Source: an uncultured Bacillota bacterium
GTDB lineage: Bacteria; Bacillota_I; Bacilli_A; RF39; UBA660
Length of the DNA stretch: 14,273 bases
Assembly (NCBI GenBank): GCA_947179265.1
Contig: CAMXBB010000012.1
Coordinates: 1 to 14,273 of the forward strand
Direction: 5' to 3'
The number at the start of each line of letters is the position of its first letter. Position 1 is the first letter of the stretch. Positions 5,847 to 14,236 of this stretch are shown here, one piece after another. Both the position numbers and the translations under genes were made by a program. The notes beneath the pieces were generated by a model. That model did not search any database. It had not been told where the DNA came from and worked only from the letters and a program-made list of their open reading frames with translations.

Positions 5847-6641
5847 TCAATTGTTATCTGGTACTAATTGTTTTAACTTTTTACCACCGCTTTTTTGTTT
5901 TGCTAGTATCGGTTTTATGTGTGCTTTTAGTATTTCATCTAATGAATCAAAATCAATTATTTTTCTTTTGAATTCTTCATTCATTGTTTTTGATATTGAA
6001 TTTGCAAAGAAGGTTGTAAAATCAGCAACAACACTTTCATCTATTCTACCCTCAACCTCAACACTCATTGTTGATAATACTCTTCTGTTAAAAGAAGTTT
6101 CATGTACAGTTGGATAAACAACAGTTCCTGATGTTATATCATTAAGTATAGATGATAATTCTGCAAGTTTATCAACTCTCGTTTTCTCAGAAATAGCCTT
6201 ATTATTTAAAATGGTTTGCATAGCCTCAGTTATTTCTTCGGTAATTGGCTTTCTTTCAACTTCTTCTTCAAAAGATAATCCAAATCCTCTTGTTCCACCA
6301 ATACCTCCTCTTGTAACATTACCAATTTCTACAACAAAATCAGGGTAATCATAATAATCATAAGAAACATAACGTTCTCCTTGAACAGTTATATCTTCTC
6401 TTTCTTCATCTCTATGAGGATAACTTGATACCCTTATATCGACATTTTTATAATGATCAGAGTCACTATAATCATAATCTCTAGCTTCATAAAAAAACTC
6501 TCGCTTATCCCTCACCTTTGTAACTATACTACATTTTTCAATCATTTCCTTTTCTATTCTTTTTAGTTTGTTAGTATCATAAGATACTTTTAATCTCAAT
6601 ATTTCCCCTTCATATCTTAAATAAACAGTTCCTTGTTTCAT
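5847..6641 (-). CDS. Hypothetical 264-aa protein between uvrA and lgt
   Basis: I do not recognise this family. It is a soluble, charged protein. The N-terminal part (1-115) looks beta-rich, starting MKQGTVYLRYEGEILRLKV, with a Tyr/Asp-rich stretch (YEARDYDYSDSDHY, and YVSYDYYDYPDF). A Gly-rich turn, GNVTRGGIGGTRGFG, is central. The C-terminal half looks helical and ends in a Lys-rich tail (KQKSGGKKLKQLVP). There is no signal peptide or membrane span. The frame is open back to 6692, but ATG 6641 has a perfect AGGAGGA 7-8 bases upstream, so I take that start. It is 51 bp from uvrA and 44 bp from lgt, all on one strand. Function is unknown; the location does not by itself imply a role in repair or lipoprotein processing. 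Confidence 0.8.
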   Translation of the reverse strand: MKQGTVYLRYEGEILRLKVSYDTNKLKRIEKEMIEKCSIVTKVRDKREFFYEARDYDYSDSDHYKNVDIRVSSYPHRDEEREDITVQGERYVSYDYYDYPDFVVEIGNVTRGGIGGTRGFGLSFEEEVERKPITEEITEAMQTILNNKAISEKTRVDKLAELSSILNDITSGTVVYPTVHETSFNRRVLSTMSVEVEGRIDESVVADFTTFFANSISKTMNEEFKRKIIDFDSLDEILKAHIKPILAKQKSGGKKLKQLVPDNN

Positions 6642-6692
6642 AATATTCCTCCTAAGAAATATTATATGCGTCATTATTACACTTGTCAACAA

Positions 6693-9503
6693 TTATTTAT
6701 TTAAGATTTTAGTTAGGAACTCTCCTGTATAAGATTCTTTACATTTTGAAATAGTTTCTGGTGTACCAGTAGCTACAATAGTTCCACCACCATCACCACC
6801 ATCTGGACCTAAATCAATAATATAATCAGCAACCTTTATTACATCCAAGTTATGTTCGATTACGATTACTGTATCTCCATTATCAACAATCCTATTTAGG
6901 ATGACTAATAACTTCTTTATATCATCAGTATGTAATCCGGTTGTAGGTTCATCTAATATAAACACTGTTTTTCCAGTTGGTTTCTTTTGTAATTCTTTGG
7001 CAAGTTTTACTCTTCCTGCCTCTCCTCCTGATAAGGTTGGTGCAGATTGTCCTAATTTAACATAAGAAAGTCCAACATCCATAAGCACTTGTAATTTATT
7101 TTTTACTTTAGGAATACTAGAGAAAAATTCTAAAGCTTCTTCTACTCTTAAATCTAAAACTTGTGCAATGTTTTTTCCTTTAAATTTTATATCTAAAGTT
7201 TCTGAATTAAAACGTGTTCCATGACAGACATCACATGGTACATAAACATCTGGTAAGAAATGCATTTCAATTTTCTTTACTCCATCTCCCCAACAAGCTT
7301 CACATCTTCCACCTTTAACATTAAAAGAGAATCTTCCTTTATCATATCCACGTATTTTGGATTCCTTCATCTCTGCAAATACATCACGAATATCATCAAA
7401 TACACCTGTATAAGTTGCTGGGTTACTTCTTGGAGTTCTTCCGATTGGATCTTGTGTTATTTGAACAACTTTATCAACATTTTCAAGACCAGTTATACTT
7501 TTATGCTTTCCAACAACAACCTTAGAATTATATACCTCTTTTTGTAATGCCTTACAAAGTATCTCATTTACTAAACTTGATTTACCTGATCCTGATACTC
7601 CAGTTACACATGTTAGAGTACCTAATGGGAATTTAACATTAACATTCTTTAAGTTATTCTCTTTAGCACCTTTTATTGTTATAAAGTTTCCATTTCCCTT
7701 GCGACGTTTCTTTGGAACCTCAATTTTCTCTTTACCTGAAAGATATCTACCTGTTAATGAATTATCATTCTTCATTACTTCTTTTGGAGTTCCTGCAGCT
7801 ACAACATAACCACCATGTTCTCCAGCTACTGGACCAATATCTACCAAATAATCAGCTTCCATCATTGTATCTTCATCATGCTCAACTACAATTAATGTAT
7901 TACCTAAGTCTCGCATTTTCTTCAAACTATTTATAAGTCTTGCATTATCTTTCTGATGAAGTCCAATACTAGGTTCATCAAGTACATATAATACTCCACT
8001 TAATTGAGAACCTATTTGTGTTGCAAGTCTAATTCTTTGAGCTTCTCCTCCAGATAGAGTTGATGCTGAACGTGATAAAGTTAAATAATTTAATCCAACA
8101 TTATCTAAAAAATTCAATCTTGATTTAATCTCTTTTATAATTAGATTACTTATCTCTAATTGTGTCTTATTTAATTTTAGATTATCAAAGAATACAATTA
8201 AATCTTTAATCGACATATTACATACTTCAAAGACATTCTTTTTACCAACTAATACTGTTAAGATATCACTTCTTAATCTCGCACCCTTACATTTTGGACA
8301 AGTGTTTTCAACCATGTATCCTTCTATCCAATCTCTTATCCAAGCACTATTGGTTTCAATATATCTTCTCTCTAAATTAACAACAATTCCTTCATATGAT
8401 TCTGTCGTATATCTAACATTACCATTCTTTGATGTAAATTTAAAATTAAACTCTTTATTAGTTCCAAAAAGAATTATATCAAGCTTTTCTTTTGGTATTT
8501 CGGATATTGGTTTCATTAAATCAATATCTAATTCTTTTGCTATTGTAATAAGACGATTAGTATCAATATTATCATCTATTGTTAAAGTTTTTATTGCACC
8601 ATCCATAATAGATTTAGTTTTATCGGGAATGAGTAAATCTAATGATATATGTTTTGTTACACCTAAACCTTTACAAGCATCACACGCTCCATATGGTGCA
8701 TTGAATGAGAATACTCTTGGTTCTAATTCAACTAGTGAAAAATCACAATCTGGACATGCATATGATTCACTCATTAGTAATTCTTTATCACCTATTATAT
8801 TGATTACAACTTTTCCATTAGCCATCTTAGTTGCTGTTTCAATAGCTTCAAAAAGACGACTTCTTTCATCTAATGATAAAACAATTCTATCTACTACTAC
8901 ATCGATATTATCTTTTTTGTTTTTTTCTAGTGTAATATCTTCAGATAGATCATACATTTCACCATTAACTTTTACTCTTGTAAATCCATCCTTACGAAGT
9001 TTATCTAGTATCTCTTTATGAGTTCCTTTTTCACCATGAACAACTGGAGATAAAACTTCTAACTTTGTTCCTTCTGGATAGGTTAAAACCTTATTAGTCA
9101 TCTCCTCAACACTTTGTGAAGTTATTGGAGTATGATGATTAGGACAATAAGGAACACCAATACGCGCAAATAATAATCTTAGATAATCATATATTTCAGT
9201 TACTGTACCAACTGTACTACGAGGATTATTATTAGTGGTTTTTTGATCTATAGAAATACTAGGACTTAAGCCTTCAATAGAATCTACTTTAGGTTTTTCT
9301 GAGCCACCTAAAAATTGTCTAGCATAAGCAGATAGACTCTCAACATATCTTCTTTGTCCTTCAGCATATATTGTATCAAAAGCTAAACTTGATTTCCCTG
9401 ATCCTGATACTCCAGTTATAACAACTAATTCATTTTTAGGTATTTCTATATCAATATTTTTTAAATTATTTTCTCTTGCACCTTTTACAATTATTTTATC
9501 CAT
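6693..9503 (-). CDS. uvrA: UvrABC excision nuclease subunit A
   Basis: UvrA is the ATPase that finds bulky DNA damage and loads UvrB in nucleotide excision repair. The 936 aa are the normal length and the protein has the full double-ABC layout: Walker A GVSGSGKS at about 31-38 and 635-642, ABC signatures LSGGEAQR (483) and LSGGEAGR (824), and Walker B regions ending LDEPSIGLH and LDEPTTGLH. Two zinc modules are intact: Cys250/253/274/277 and Cys734/737/757/760. The start ATG at 9503 has GGTGA 6 bases upstream. A possible extended -10 (TGGTAGAAT, minus strand, about 9536-9528) lacks a convincing -35, and I see no clear SOS box. uvrB is not adjacent in the window; uvrA instead heads the cluster with the 264-aa gene and lgt. 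Confidence 0.98.
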   Translation of the reverse strand: MDKIIVKGARENNLKNIDIEIPKNELVVITGVSGSGKSSLAFDTIYAEGQRRYVESLSAYARQFLGGSEKPKVDSIEGLSPSISIDQKTTNNNPRSTVGTVTEIYDYLRLLFARIGVPYCPNHHTPITSQSVEEMTNKVLTYPEGTKLEVLSPVVHGEKGTHKEILDKLRKDGFTRVKVNGEMYDLSEDITLEKNKKDNIDVVVDRIVLSLDERSRLFEAIETATKMANGKVVINIIGDKELLMSESYACPDCDFSLVELEPRVFSFNAPYGACDACKGLGVTKHISLDLLIPDKTKSIMDGAIKTLTIDDNIDTNRLITIAKELDIDLMKPISEIPKEKLDIILFGTNKEFNFKFTSKNGNVRYTTESYEGIVVNLERRYIETNSAWIRDWIEGYMVENTCPKCKGARLRSDILTVLVGKKNVFEVCNMSIKDLIVFFDNLKLNKTQLEISNLIIKEIKSRLNFLDNVGLNYLTLSRSASTLSGGEAQRIRLATQIGSQLSGVLYVLDEPSIGLHQKDNARLINSLKKMRDLGNTLIVVEHDEDTMMEADYLVDIGPVAGEHGGYVVAAGTPKEVMKNDNSLTGRYLSGKEKIEVPKKRRKGNGNFITIKGAKENNLKNVNVKFPLGTLTCVTGVSGSGKSSLVNEILCKALQKEVYNSKVVVGKHKSITGLENVDKVVQITQDPIGRTPRSNPATYTGVFDDIRDVFAEMKESKIRGYDKGRFSFNVKGGRCEACWGDGVKKIEMHFLPDVYVPCDVCHGTRFNSETLDIKFKGKNIAQVLDLRVEEALEFFSSIPKVKNKLQVLMDVGLSYVKLGQSAPTLSGGEAGRVKLAKELQKKPTGKTVFILDEPTTGLHTDDIKKLLVILNRIVDNGDTVIVIEHNLDVIKVADYIIDLGPDGGDGGGTIVATGTPETISKCKESYTGEFLTKILNK

Positions 9504-9570
9504 AACACTTCACCAAATTTCTTTTTTATTCTACCACATTTTTAACATTCTAAAACCTCTTAAATGATAA

Positions 9571-9599
9571 TTGAAAAAAATATTTATATATGTTATTAT
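9571..9599 (+). promoter_or_regulatory. Vegetative promoter of the metallopeptidase gene
   Basis: TTGAAA (9571-9576), a 17-base spacer and TATTAT (9594-9599) form a near-consensus SigA promoter about 30 bases before the start codon. It drives the plus strand, divergent from uvrA. Confidence 0.65.
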
Positions 9600-9628
9600 A
9601 CAAACTAAATTTAAGGGGGAAAATATTT

Positions 9629-10702
9629 ATGAAATATAAACAATGGAACATTTCCAAAATGAATGAACAACTTGCCATATTAAGAAAGTTATATCGTCAA
9701 ACTAGAAATGAAGATCTTCTATATGATATAGATTTATTACAATCTGCTAAAGAGAGAAATGTTAAACCATTTGAATACCCTGGAACCTTTCGTGATCAAC
9801 TTATCGAAGAAGCCATTGCAGTTAAAGATAATATTCCTTTTCTTGAAGATATCTCTATATTCGGTGAACTTGATCCTCTTCTAAGAAGAGATTTAATCGA
9901 TTATGAGGATGAGTATAATATATCAACTAAAGATTTGTTATATTTTATACATGATTTTTATAGAGAAATCGACCCTGAAATGGCTAGAATCTTTTTTAAG
10001 ATTTTTAAAGAAAGAAGAGATAATTTAAAGTTTACTCCTGATAGAGGAATTACTTTTACAACTGATAAACTAAATTACTCATATATAGCTGTTGCAAGAC
10101 AAGATGTTGTTGCAGATTATATTAATGCTATACATGAGTATGCACATGCAATTGCTGATAGATTATATTATCGAAATAATTATAATTCAGGATATCCTTT
10201 TATTGAACTAATGCCATTATTTATGCAATTTCTTGCATGTGATAAGATGATGGAAGATTTCGATAATGTTAGCAAAGATGTAACTGGTTATAAAGCTAAT
10301 GAATTAGATATCTTTATTCAATTTGCTAGAAGTATTGATATGATGTCTTGTTATTTAGGTCAATTATGTTTTGAACCAGAAAGATTACCTAGAAAGAAAA
10401 AGGAAATAATTACCGATATGATGACTAGACTTCATACTGGAAAAGAAGAAGTACTAGATCTATTAGATGTTTCAACACTAGAAAGATTGTCTTATCTTAT
10501 TCCATATATGACAGCTATCGAATTATACTATCTTTACAAGAGTGATCCTGAAAGAGCAATCTATACTTTAAAGGGAATTGTAACTATGCCTGAGCAAGAA
10601 AACTATGGCATTGCTTTAGCCGATAAAGAAATATGTCTTAATGAACATTCTAGAAAACTCACTTTAGATATAAATAGAGATTTAAAAACCTTCAGAAATT
10701 AA
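9629..10702 (+). CDS. Putative cytoplasmic zinc metallopeptidase (HExxH gluzincin-like)
   Basis: This 357-aa protein has one clear hallmark: HEYAHA at 169-174, a HExxH zinc motif, with Glu193 in FIELMP following 19 residues after the second His, the spacing of gluzincins such as M3 oligopeptidases. Predicted ligands are His169, His173 and Glu193, and Glu170 would be the general base. M3 enzymes are usually much longer (about 560-700 aa), so this would be a shortened or distinct relative. The sequence is charged and largely helical, with no signal peptide or membrane segment. The upstream frame is open from 9590, but ATG 9629 has AAGGGGGA 8-9 bases before it and follows the promoter, so I use that start. 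Substrate is unknown; the peptidase call rests on the motif alone. Confidence 0.65.
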   Translation: MKYKQWNISKMNEQLAILRKLYRQTRNEDLLYDIDLLQSAKERNVKPFEYPGTFRDQLIEEAIAVKDNIPFLEDISIFGELDPLLRRDLIDYEDEYNISTKDLLYFIHDFYREIDPEMARIFFKIFKERRDNLKFTPDRGITFTTDKLNYSYIAVARQDVVADYINAIHEYAHAIADRLYYRNNYNSGYPFIELMPLFMQFLACDKMMEDFDNVSKDVTGYKANELDIFIQFARSIDMMSCYLGQLCFEPERLPRKKKEIITDMMTRLHTGKEEVLDLLDVSTLERLSYLIPYMTAIELYYLYKSDPERAIYTLKGIVTMPEQENYGIALADKEICLNEHSRKLTLDINRDLKTFRN

Positions 10703-10714
10703 TCTGAAGGTTTT
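10685..10714. terminator. Shared bidirectional terminator with both stop codons in its loop
   Basis: A perfect 12-bp stem, AAAACCTTCAGA (10685-10696) with TCTGAAGGTTTT (10703-10714), encloses AATTAA. The loop holds the TAA of the plus gene (10700-10702) and that of dus on the minus strand (10701-10699). ATTTTC follows on the plus side and T-rich sequence on the minus side, so it should terminate both convergent genes. Confidence 0.85.
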
Positions 10715-11682
10715 ATTTTCTTTAAATAATTATCTAATATTTCAAATATTTCATTTGCAGATTTTGACTTACAAATTTCATTTTTTATACTAGCACTTCC
10801 TGGAAGGCCTTTAATATACCATAAGGCATGAGTCCTAATCTCTAATAAAGCAAGTTTCTCACATGAGTCTTCAACTAGCATTTGAAAATGTCTTTTTAAC
10901 ATCTCTATTTTTTCTTTAGGAGATACCTCTCTTAGGATTATGCCTTTATCAAGATAATCAACTGTTTCTTTAATAAGCCATGGATTTCCTAAAACTCCTC
11001 GACCGATCATTACAGCATCACAACCAGTTACTTCCAACATCTCTTTAGCTTTATAACAACTGGTTACATCACCATTACCAATTACGGGAATGTTAACTGC
11101 TTCTTTTACTTTTTTAATGATATTCCAATCAGCAAGTCCTGAATACCCTTGAGCTCGAGTTCTTCCATGAACAGTTATTGCACTTGCTCCAGCTCTCTCT
11201 ATTTCTTTTGCAACTTCAACAGCATTTATTGAGTTACTGTCCCACCCACTTCTAATCTTAACTGTTACTGGGACACTAACCGCATTGACGACACTTGATA
11301 CAATATCATATATTTTTTTAGGATCTTTAAGAAGGGCACTACCTGCTTGTGAACGAAGTGCTATCTTAGGTACTGGGCATCCCATATTAATATCAATAAT
11401 ATCAGGATGCATTACCTCTTCAATTCTTTTGGCTGCTATAACGAATGAATCGACGTCGCTTCCAAATATTTGTTGTGCAATTGGTCTTTCGCTTTCATCC
11501 ATCTTAAGTAAATCAAATGTTTTTTTATTATCATAAGCTATAGCTTTATCACTAACCATCTCAGCAAAAATTAAACCAGCACCCATCTCTTTTATTATCT
11601 TTCGATAACTGGTATTTGATATACCAGCCATAGGTGCTAAGACTACTCTATTTTTTATTTCAATATTTCCTATTTTCCACAT
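10699..11682 (-). CDS. dus: tRNA-dihydrouridine synthase (DusB-type)
   Basis: Dus enzymes use FMN and NADPH to reduce specific uridines in tRNA to dihydrouridine. The 327-aa protein starts with LAPMAGISNTSYR, part of the FMN-binding barrel. It carries the catalytic Cys102 in NMGCPVPKI, then VKIRSGWD, the VHGRTRAQGYSG segment, NGDV and MIGRGVLGNPW (phosphate binding), then the helical tRNA-binding C-terminal domain. Length is typical for the DusB group common in Firmicutes. The start at 11682 overlaps the end of the upstream acyltransferase gene by 13 bp, and no strong ribosome site lies close to it (GGGAG is about 20 bases off), so translation is probably coupled. Its stop lies inside the shared terminator hairpin. 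Confidence 0.95.
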   Translation of the reverse strand: MWKIGNIEIKNRVVLAPMAGISNTSYRKIIKEMGAGLIFAEMVSDKAIAYDNKKTFDLLKMDESERPIAQQIFGSDVDSFVIAAKRIEEVMHPDIIDINMGCPVPKIALRSQAGSALLKDPKKIYDIVSSVVNAVSVPVTVKIRSGWDSNSINAVEVAKEIERAGASAITVHGRTRAQGYSGLADWNIIKKVKEAVNIPVIGNGDVTSCYKAKEMLEVTGCDAVMIGRGVLGNPWLIKETVDYLDKGIILREVSPKEKIEMLKRHFQMLVEDSCEKLALLEIRTHALWYIKGLPGSASIKNEICKSKSANEIFEILDNYLKKIKPSD

Positions 11683-12233
11683 ACTTTAAAATCTACTATA
11701 CTCCCTGTTTGAAGATTATAGCTTTCAGATTCATCTGTGTCAATATGCATTTCTAATGCTGCTGGATCACTTACCTTAACTTTGACATCGAATAAATATT
11801 CATCACCATTATAGACCTCAACTAGATCTTTATCTTTTAAATCTAATTCTAAAGACATTTCAGGAGTCATGTGAATATGCATCTCTGCTAAGATTGTACA
11901 TTCAGGAACTACTACTGAACCTAGAGGTCCTCTTATCTCCATTGGTAAAGCCCCATTTAAATCTCCACTTTGTCTTCTAGGAGGATTGATTCCAAAAATA
12001 TCAGCATCACTCTTAGCAAGCTCTACTTGATTATATTTTCTTGCAGGCCCAATAACTCTAACATGTTCGATAGTTTTCCCATTCCATATTAAATCAACAG
12101 TAGATGTCGTAGCAAATTGTCCTGGTTGACCCAAGTCATTTCGATTCTCCATCTCCATACTCCCAAATAATTGTTTCCATGTTTCTTCTGTAAGATGAAC
12201 ATGTCTTTTACTAACTCCAACTTTTACTTCCAT
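11670..12233 (-). CDS. pduL: PduL-type phosphate propanoyltransferase / phosphotransacetylase
   Basis: PduL enzymes swap acyl groups between CoA and phosphate, giving acetyl- or propanoyl-phosphate for ATP formation by acetate kinase. The 187-aa protein keeps the two-zinc active-site histidines: His11 and His13 in SKRHVHLT, His119 and His121 in AEMHIHMT, and His163 in ALEMHID. It starts directly at the catalytic domain. The N-terminal encapsulation peptide found in microcompartment PduL is absent, and no shell gene is nearby, so a free cytosolic phosphotransacetylase role in fermentation is likely. A GTG at 12242 would add three residues, but ATG 12233 with AGGTGA 5 bases upstream is the better start. 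It overlaps dus by 13 bp, forming a two-gene unit. Confidence 0.92.
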   Translation of the reverse strand: MEVKVGVSKRHVHLTEETWKQLFGSMEMENRNDLGQPGQFATTSTVDLIWNGKTIEHVRVIGPARKYNQVELAKSDADIFGINPPRRQSGDLNGALPMEIRGPLGSVVVPECTILAEMHIHMTPEMSLELDLKDKDLVEVYNGDEYLFDVKVKVSDPAALEMHIDTDESESYNLQTGSIVDFKVCGK

Positions 12234-12310
12234 TTTTATCACCTAATTCATTTTATCATATTATTTATTTCTACTCATCATATTTTACATTCATTATCAT
12301 ATAAAGTTAT

Positions 12311-12339
12311 AAAAAAAAGAAATGAATTTAGATCATTTC
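12311..12339 (-). terminator. Intrinsic terminator of the surface-protein gene
   Basis: On the minus strand the hairpin GAAATGA-TCTAAAT-TCATTTC is followed directly by eight T residues (complement of 12311-12318). It lies 28 bases after the stop of the 600-aa gene and isolates it from the acyltransferase/dus unit. Confidence 0.8.
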
Positions 12340-12366
12340 CTTATAAAAATTATTTTATAATCTCTT

Positions 12367-14169
12367 TTACTCAACCACATATGGATGTTCCGACGAACCA
12401 TTTCCACTTGTTGATACTATTCCTTTTTTTAGAACGATAGCTGGGCGAACTCCATTATCGCTGCTCACAGAGCTATAGCCCAAATCGCCAGTATTGTACA
12501 CGGAAAAACCACTAGAGATGCAACCAAGGAGAGCAACAGCACGAGACGACATTGTCCAGTAACTATCTCCACTACTTAAGAATGATTCTTTAATATTTCC
12601 TGCTAATGTTACTTCATCTGCTGTTATTAATCCTACTGGATATGTTAATGCTCCATTTCCTTTTATTATATCACTTTTTGTAAATCGATCATTCTTATTT
12701 GAACATGCTTCAGCATCTTTTACTGCTGGTGAATATAAAACATGATTTCTATCATATACACTAAGATATGTAATACCATTACTATCTGCTGTTACATCTC
12801 CATCTTTAAGATAGCCTCCGCTTGAAATACTTCTATCATTACACCATACAGCATCTTCTAATTTGTCTTCTAGACTTACTAGATTACTTGCAAACCAGGT
12901 ATCAATTGTTGCCTTTATTGTAGAATCATTTTCATTTGCAAATGCTTCATTTATAAAACTTTCCAATTTTTTCCCTTCAACTAGTTTTATAGCATATCCT
13001 GTACCATTATAAAATGAATATGCATAATAAACAGTACTACATGTTACACTTGTTGCTGACCTACATGTGTAATGTTTTGTTTTGATATTTGATATTGTAT
13101 CGGATGCCGATATATCAGTTAACGTATATACTCCATTACTATATGTTACATCGCTCCCATATATATAGGCTTTATCTTGCAAATATGCATATCGATATCT
13201 TGTTCCATACATATAACCGATATCTGCTAAGGAGTCAGAATTTTCATTAAATACAGAGTTTCCAATTTTGCTCGTTTCACCAGAGTTGTTACATTGTCCA
13301 TTATTTGAATCACCATCATATATTATCTTTATTCCACCAGTCTCAGTTGTACGCACTATTTTCCAACAGAATCCTCCAAATAGAACATGATTATTATCTA
13401 CGTCACCACGATAATAATATATTGGATATTCATCCTCTTCTGTTCCTGTTCTAAGGTAGAGACCTTTTCCATTAGTATCTGACGGGGCTTTACCAAAATT
13501 AACTCCTGTTTCACTAGATACATATTTACTTTCTACATTATCCATATAAGCTGTCATATCTTGACCTAAGATATTTACTTTGATTTCTGATTTATCTCTA
13601 TCGTTTCCTGTTCCATCATCTTGTATAAATTCTGTTTCGAAAGTTAGATTTAATGGTTCATCAGTTGATGGTAAATCGGCACCATTTATATCTTTCAAAA
13701 ATTCTACTCTAACCTTTACTCCTTCTTTTTCGCCCGATTTAAAAAGGTCATTAATTAAAATCTCTGTTCCATATATATATTTATAACTTACTTTGATATA
13801 CTTTCTTTGTTCATCTGTTAAGCCATCTATTTTAACTAGATTTACTTTAGCATCTAAAGTTCCTTTATTTACGATATCTGCTGTAAATTCATAATATGAT
13901 CCTGGGTCTTTTAAATCTAAGCTAAAGCTGATCTTAGTCTTATCACCTGCATTTATATTAGCAGGAATTTTAGCAGTCATACTTCCTTCTTTAATTTTTA
14001 AATTTTCAAAGTGTACATCAAAGGTTACTTTTCCAATTGTTGAATTTGATGTAATTGATAGTGTTGTGCTTATAAGTGCAAAACCAATTGCAATAAACAT
14101 TAATGCAATACATATAACAGCAATATTTTGATTTCTTTTATTACTCTTTCTACTTCTTAATTTATGCAT
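12367..14169 (-). CDS. Membrane-anchored surface protein with lectin-like C-terminal tip
   Basis: This 600-aa protein has a basic N-terminus (HKLRSRKSNKRNQN), one hydrophobic segment (about 14-37) acting as signal or anchor, and a beta-rich domain (about 45-200) reminiscent of TasA/camelysin-type surface proteins. A second module starts near 245, with YYYRGDVDNNHVLFGGFCWKI and IKIIYDG. The C-terminal region has YWTMSSR, then a composition shift, then NGVRPAIVLK and a final SEHPYVV. The arrangement W-x-S ... GVRP is typical of C-type-lectin-like/DUF6273-type tips on gut Firmicutes surface proteins. No LPXTG sorting signal is seen. The frame extends to a GTG at 14178; ATG 14169 is preferred but has only a weak ribosome site. 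Ligand is unknown; an adhesion or recognition role is inference. Confidence 0.75.
   Translation of the reverse strand: MHKLRSRKSNKRNQNIAVICIALMFIAIGFALISTTLSITSNSTIGKVTFDVHFENLKIKEGSMTAKIPANINAGDKTKISFSLDLKDPGSYYEFTADIVNKGTLDAKVNLVKIDGLTDEQRKYIKVSYKYIYGTEILINDLFKSGEKEGVKVRVEFLKDINGADLPSTDEPLNLTFETEFIQDDGTGNDRDKSEIKVNILGQDMTAYMDNVESKYVSSETGVNFGKAPSDTNGKGLYLRTGTEEDEYPIYYYRGDVDNNHVLFGGFCWKIVRTTETGGIKIIYDGDSNNGQCNNSGETSKIGNSVFNENSDSLADIGYMYGTRYRYAYLQDKAYIYGSDVTYSNGVYTLTDISASDTISNIKTKHYTCRSATSVTCSTVYYAYSFYNGTGYAIKLVEGKKLESFINEAFANENDSTIKATIDTWFASNLVSLEDKLEDAVWCNDRSISSGGYLKDGDVTADSNGITYLSVYDRNHVLYSPAVKDAEACSNKNDRFTKSDIIKGNGALTYPVGLITADEVTLAGNIKESFLSSGDSYWTMSSRAVALLGCISSGFSVYNTGDLGYSSVSSDNGVRPAIVLKKGIVSTSGNGSSEHPYVVE
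12442..12558 (-). other. Compositionally distinct, variable-region-like segment of the surface protein
   Basis: Between the Trp of YWTMSS and the Pro of GVRP, the 117 coding bases have 58 G+C (about 50%), whereas the adjoining 12601-12720 has 36 of 120 (30%). Coding-strand A is only 19 of 117 (16%), while T stays at about 34%. Codons such as CTC, TGC, GGC, AGC, GTG and CGC cluster here. These figures were counted by hand. The position matches the variable region of diversity-generating retroelement targets, but no reverse transcriptase or template repeat is inside the window. Confidence 0.4.
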
Positions 14170-14207
14170 ATACTTCACATCTTTCTAGAACTCTCTATTG
14201 TGATTAA

Positions 14208-14236
14208 ATTATATAATAAATATTTGTTAATAGCAA
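14208..14236 (-). promoter_or_regulatory. SigA-type promoter of the surface-protein gene
   Basis: On the minus strand TTGCTA (14236-14231), a 17-base spacer and a perfect TATAAT (14213-14208) lie about 39 bases before the ATG at 14169. Nothing else is recognisable from 14237 to the right edge. Confidence 0.7.

Noticed and set aside
8302..9021. Plus-strand 239-aa frame
   Set aside because: Lies entirely antisense to uvrA, which has every family motif; Ser/Leu-rich shadow.
9504..9570. SOS box upstream of uvrA
   Set aside because: No GAAC-N4-GTTC type dyad is present.
12171..12440. Plus-strand 89-aa frame spanning 12241-12366
   Set aside because: Starts antisense to the acyltransferase and ends antisense to the surface gene; Phe/His-rich and without a ribosome site.
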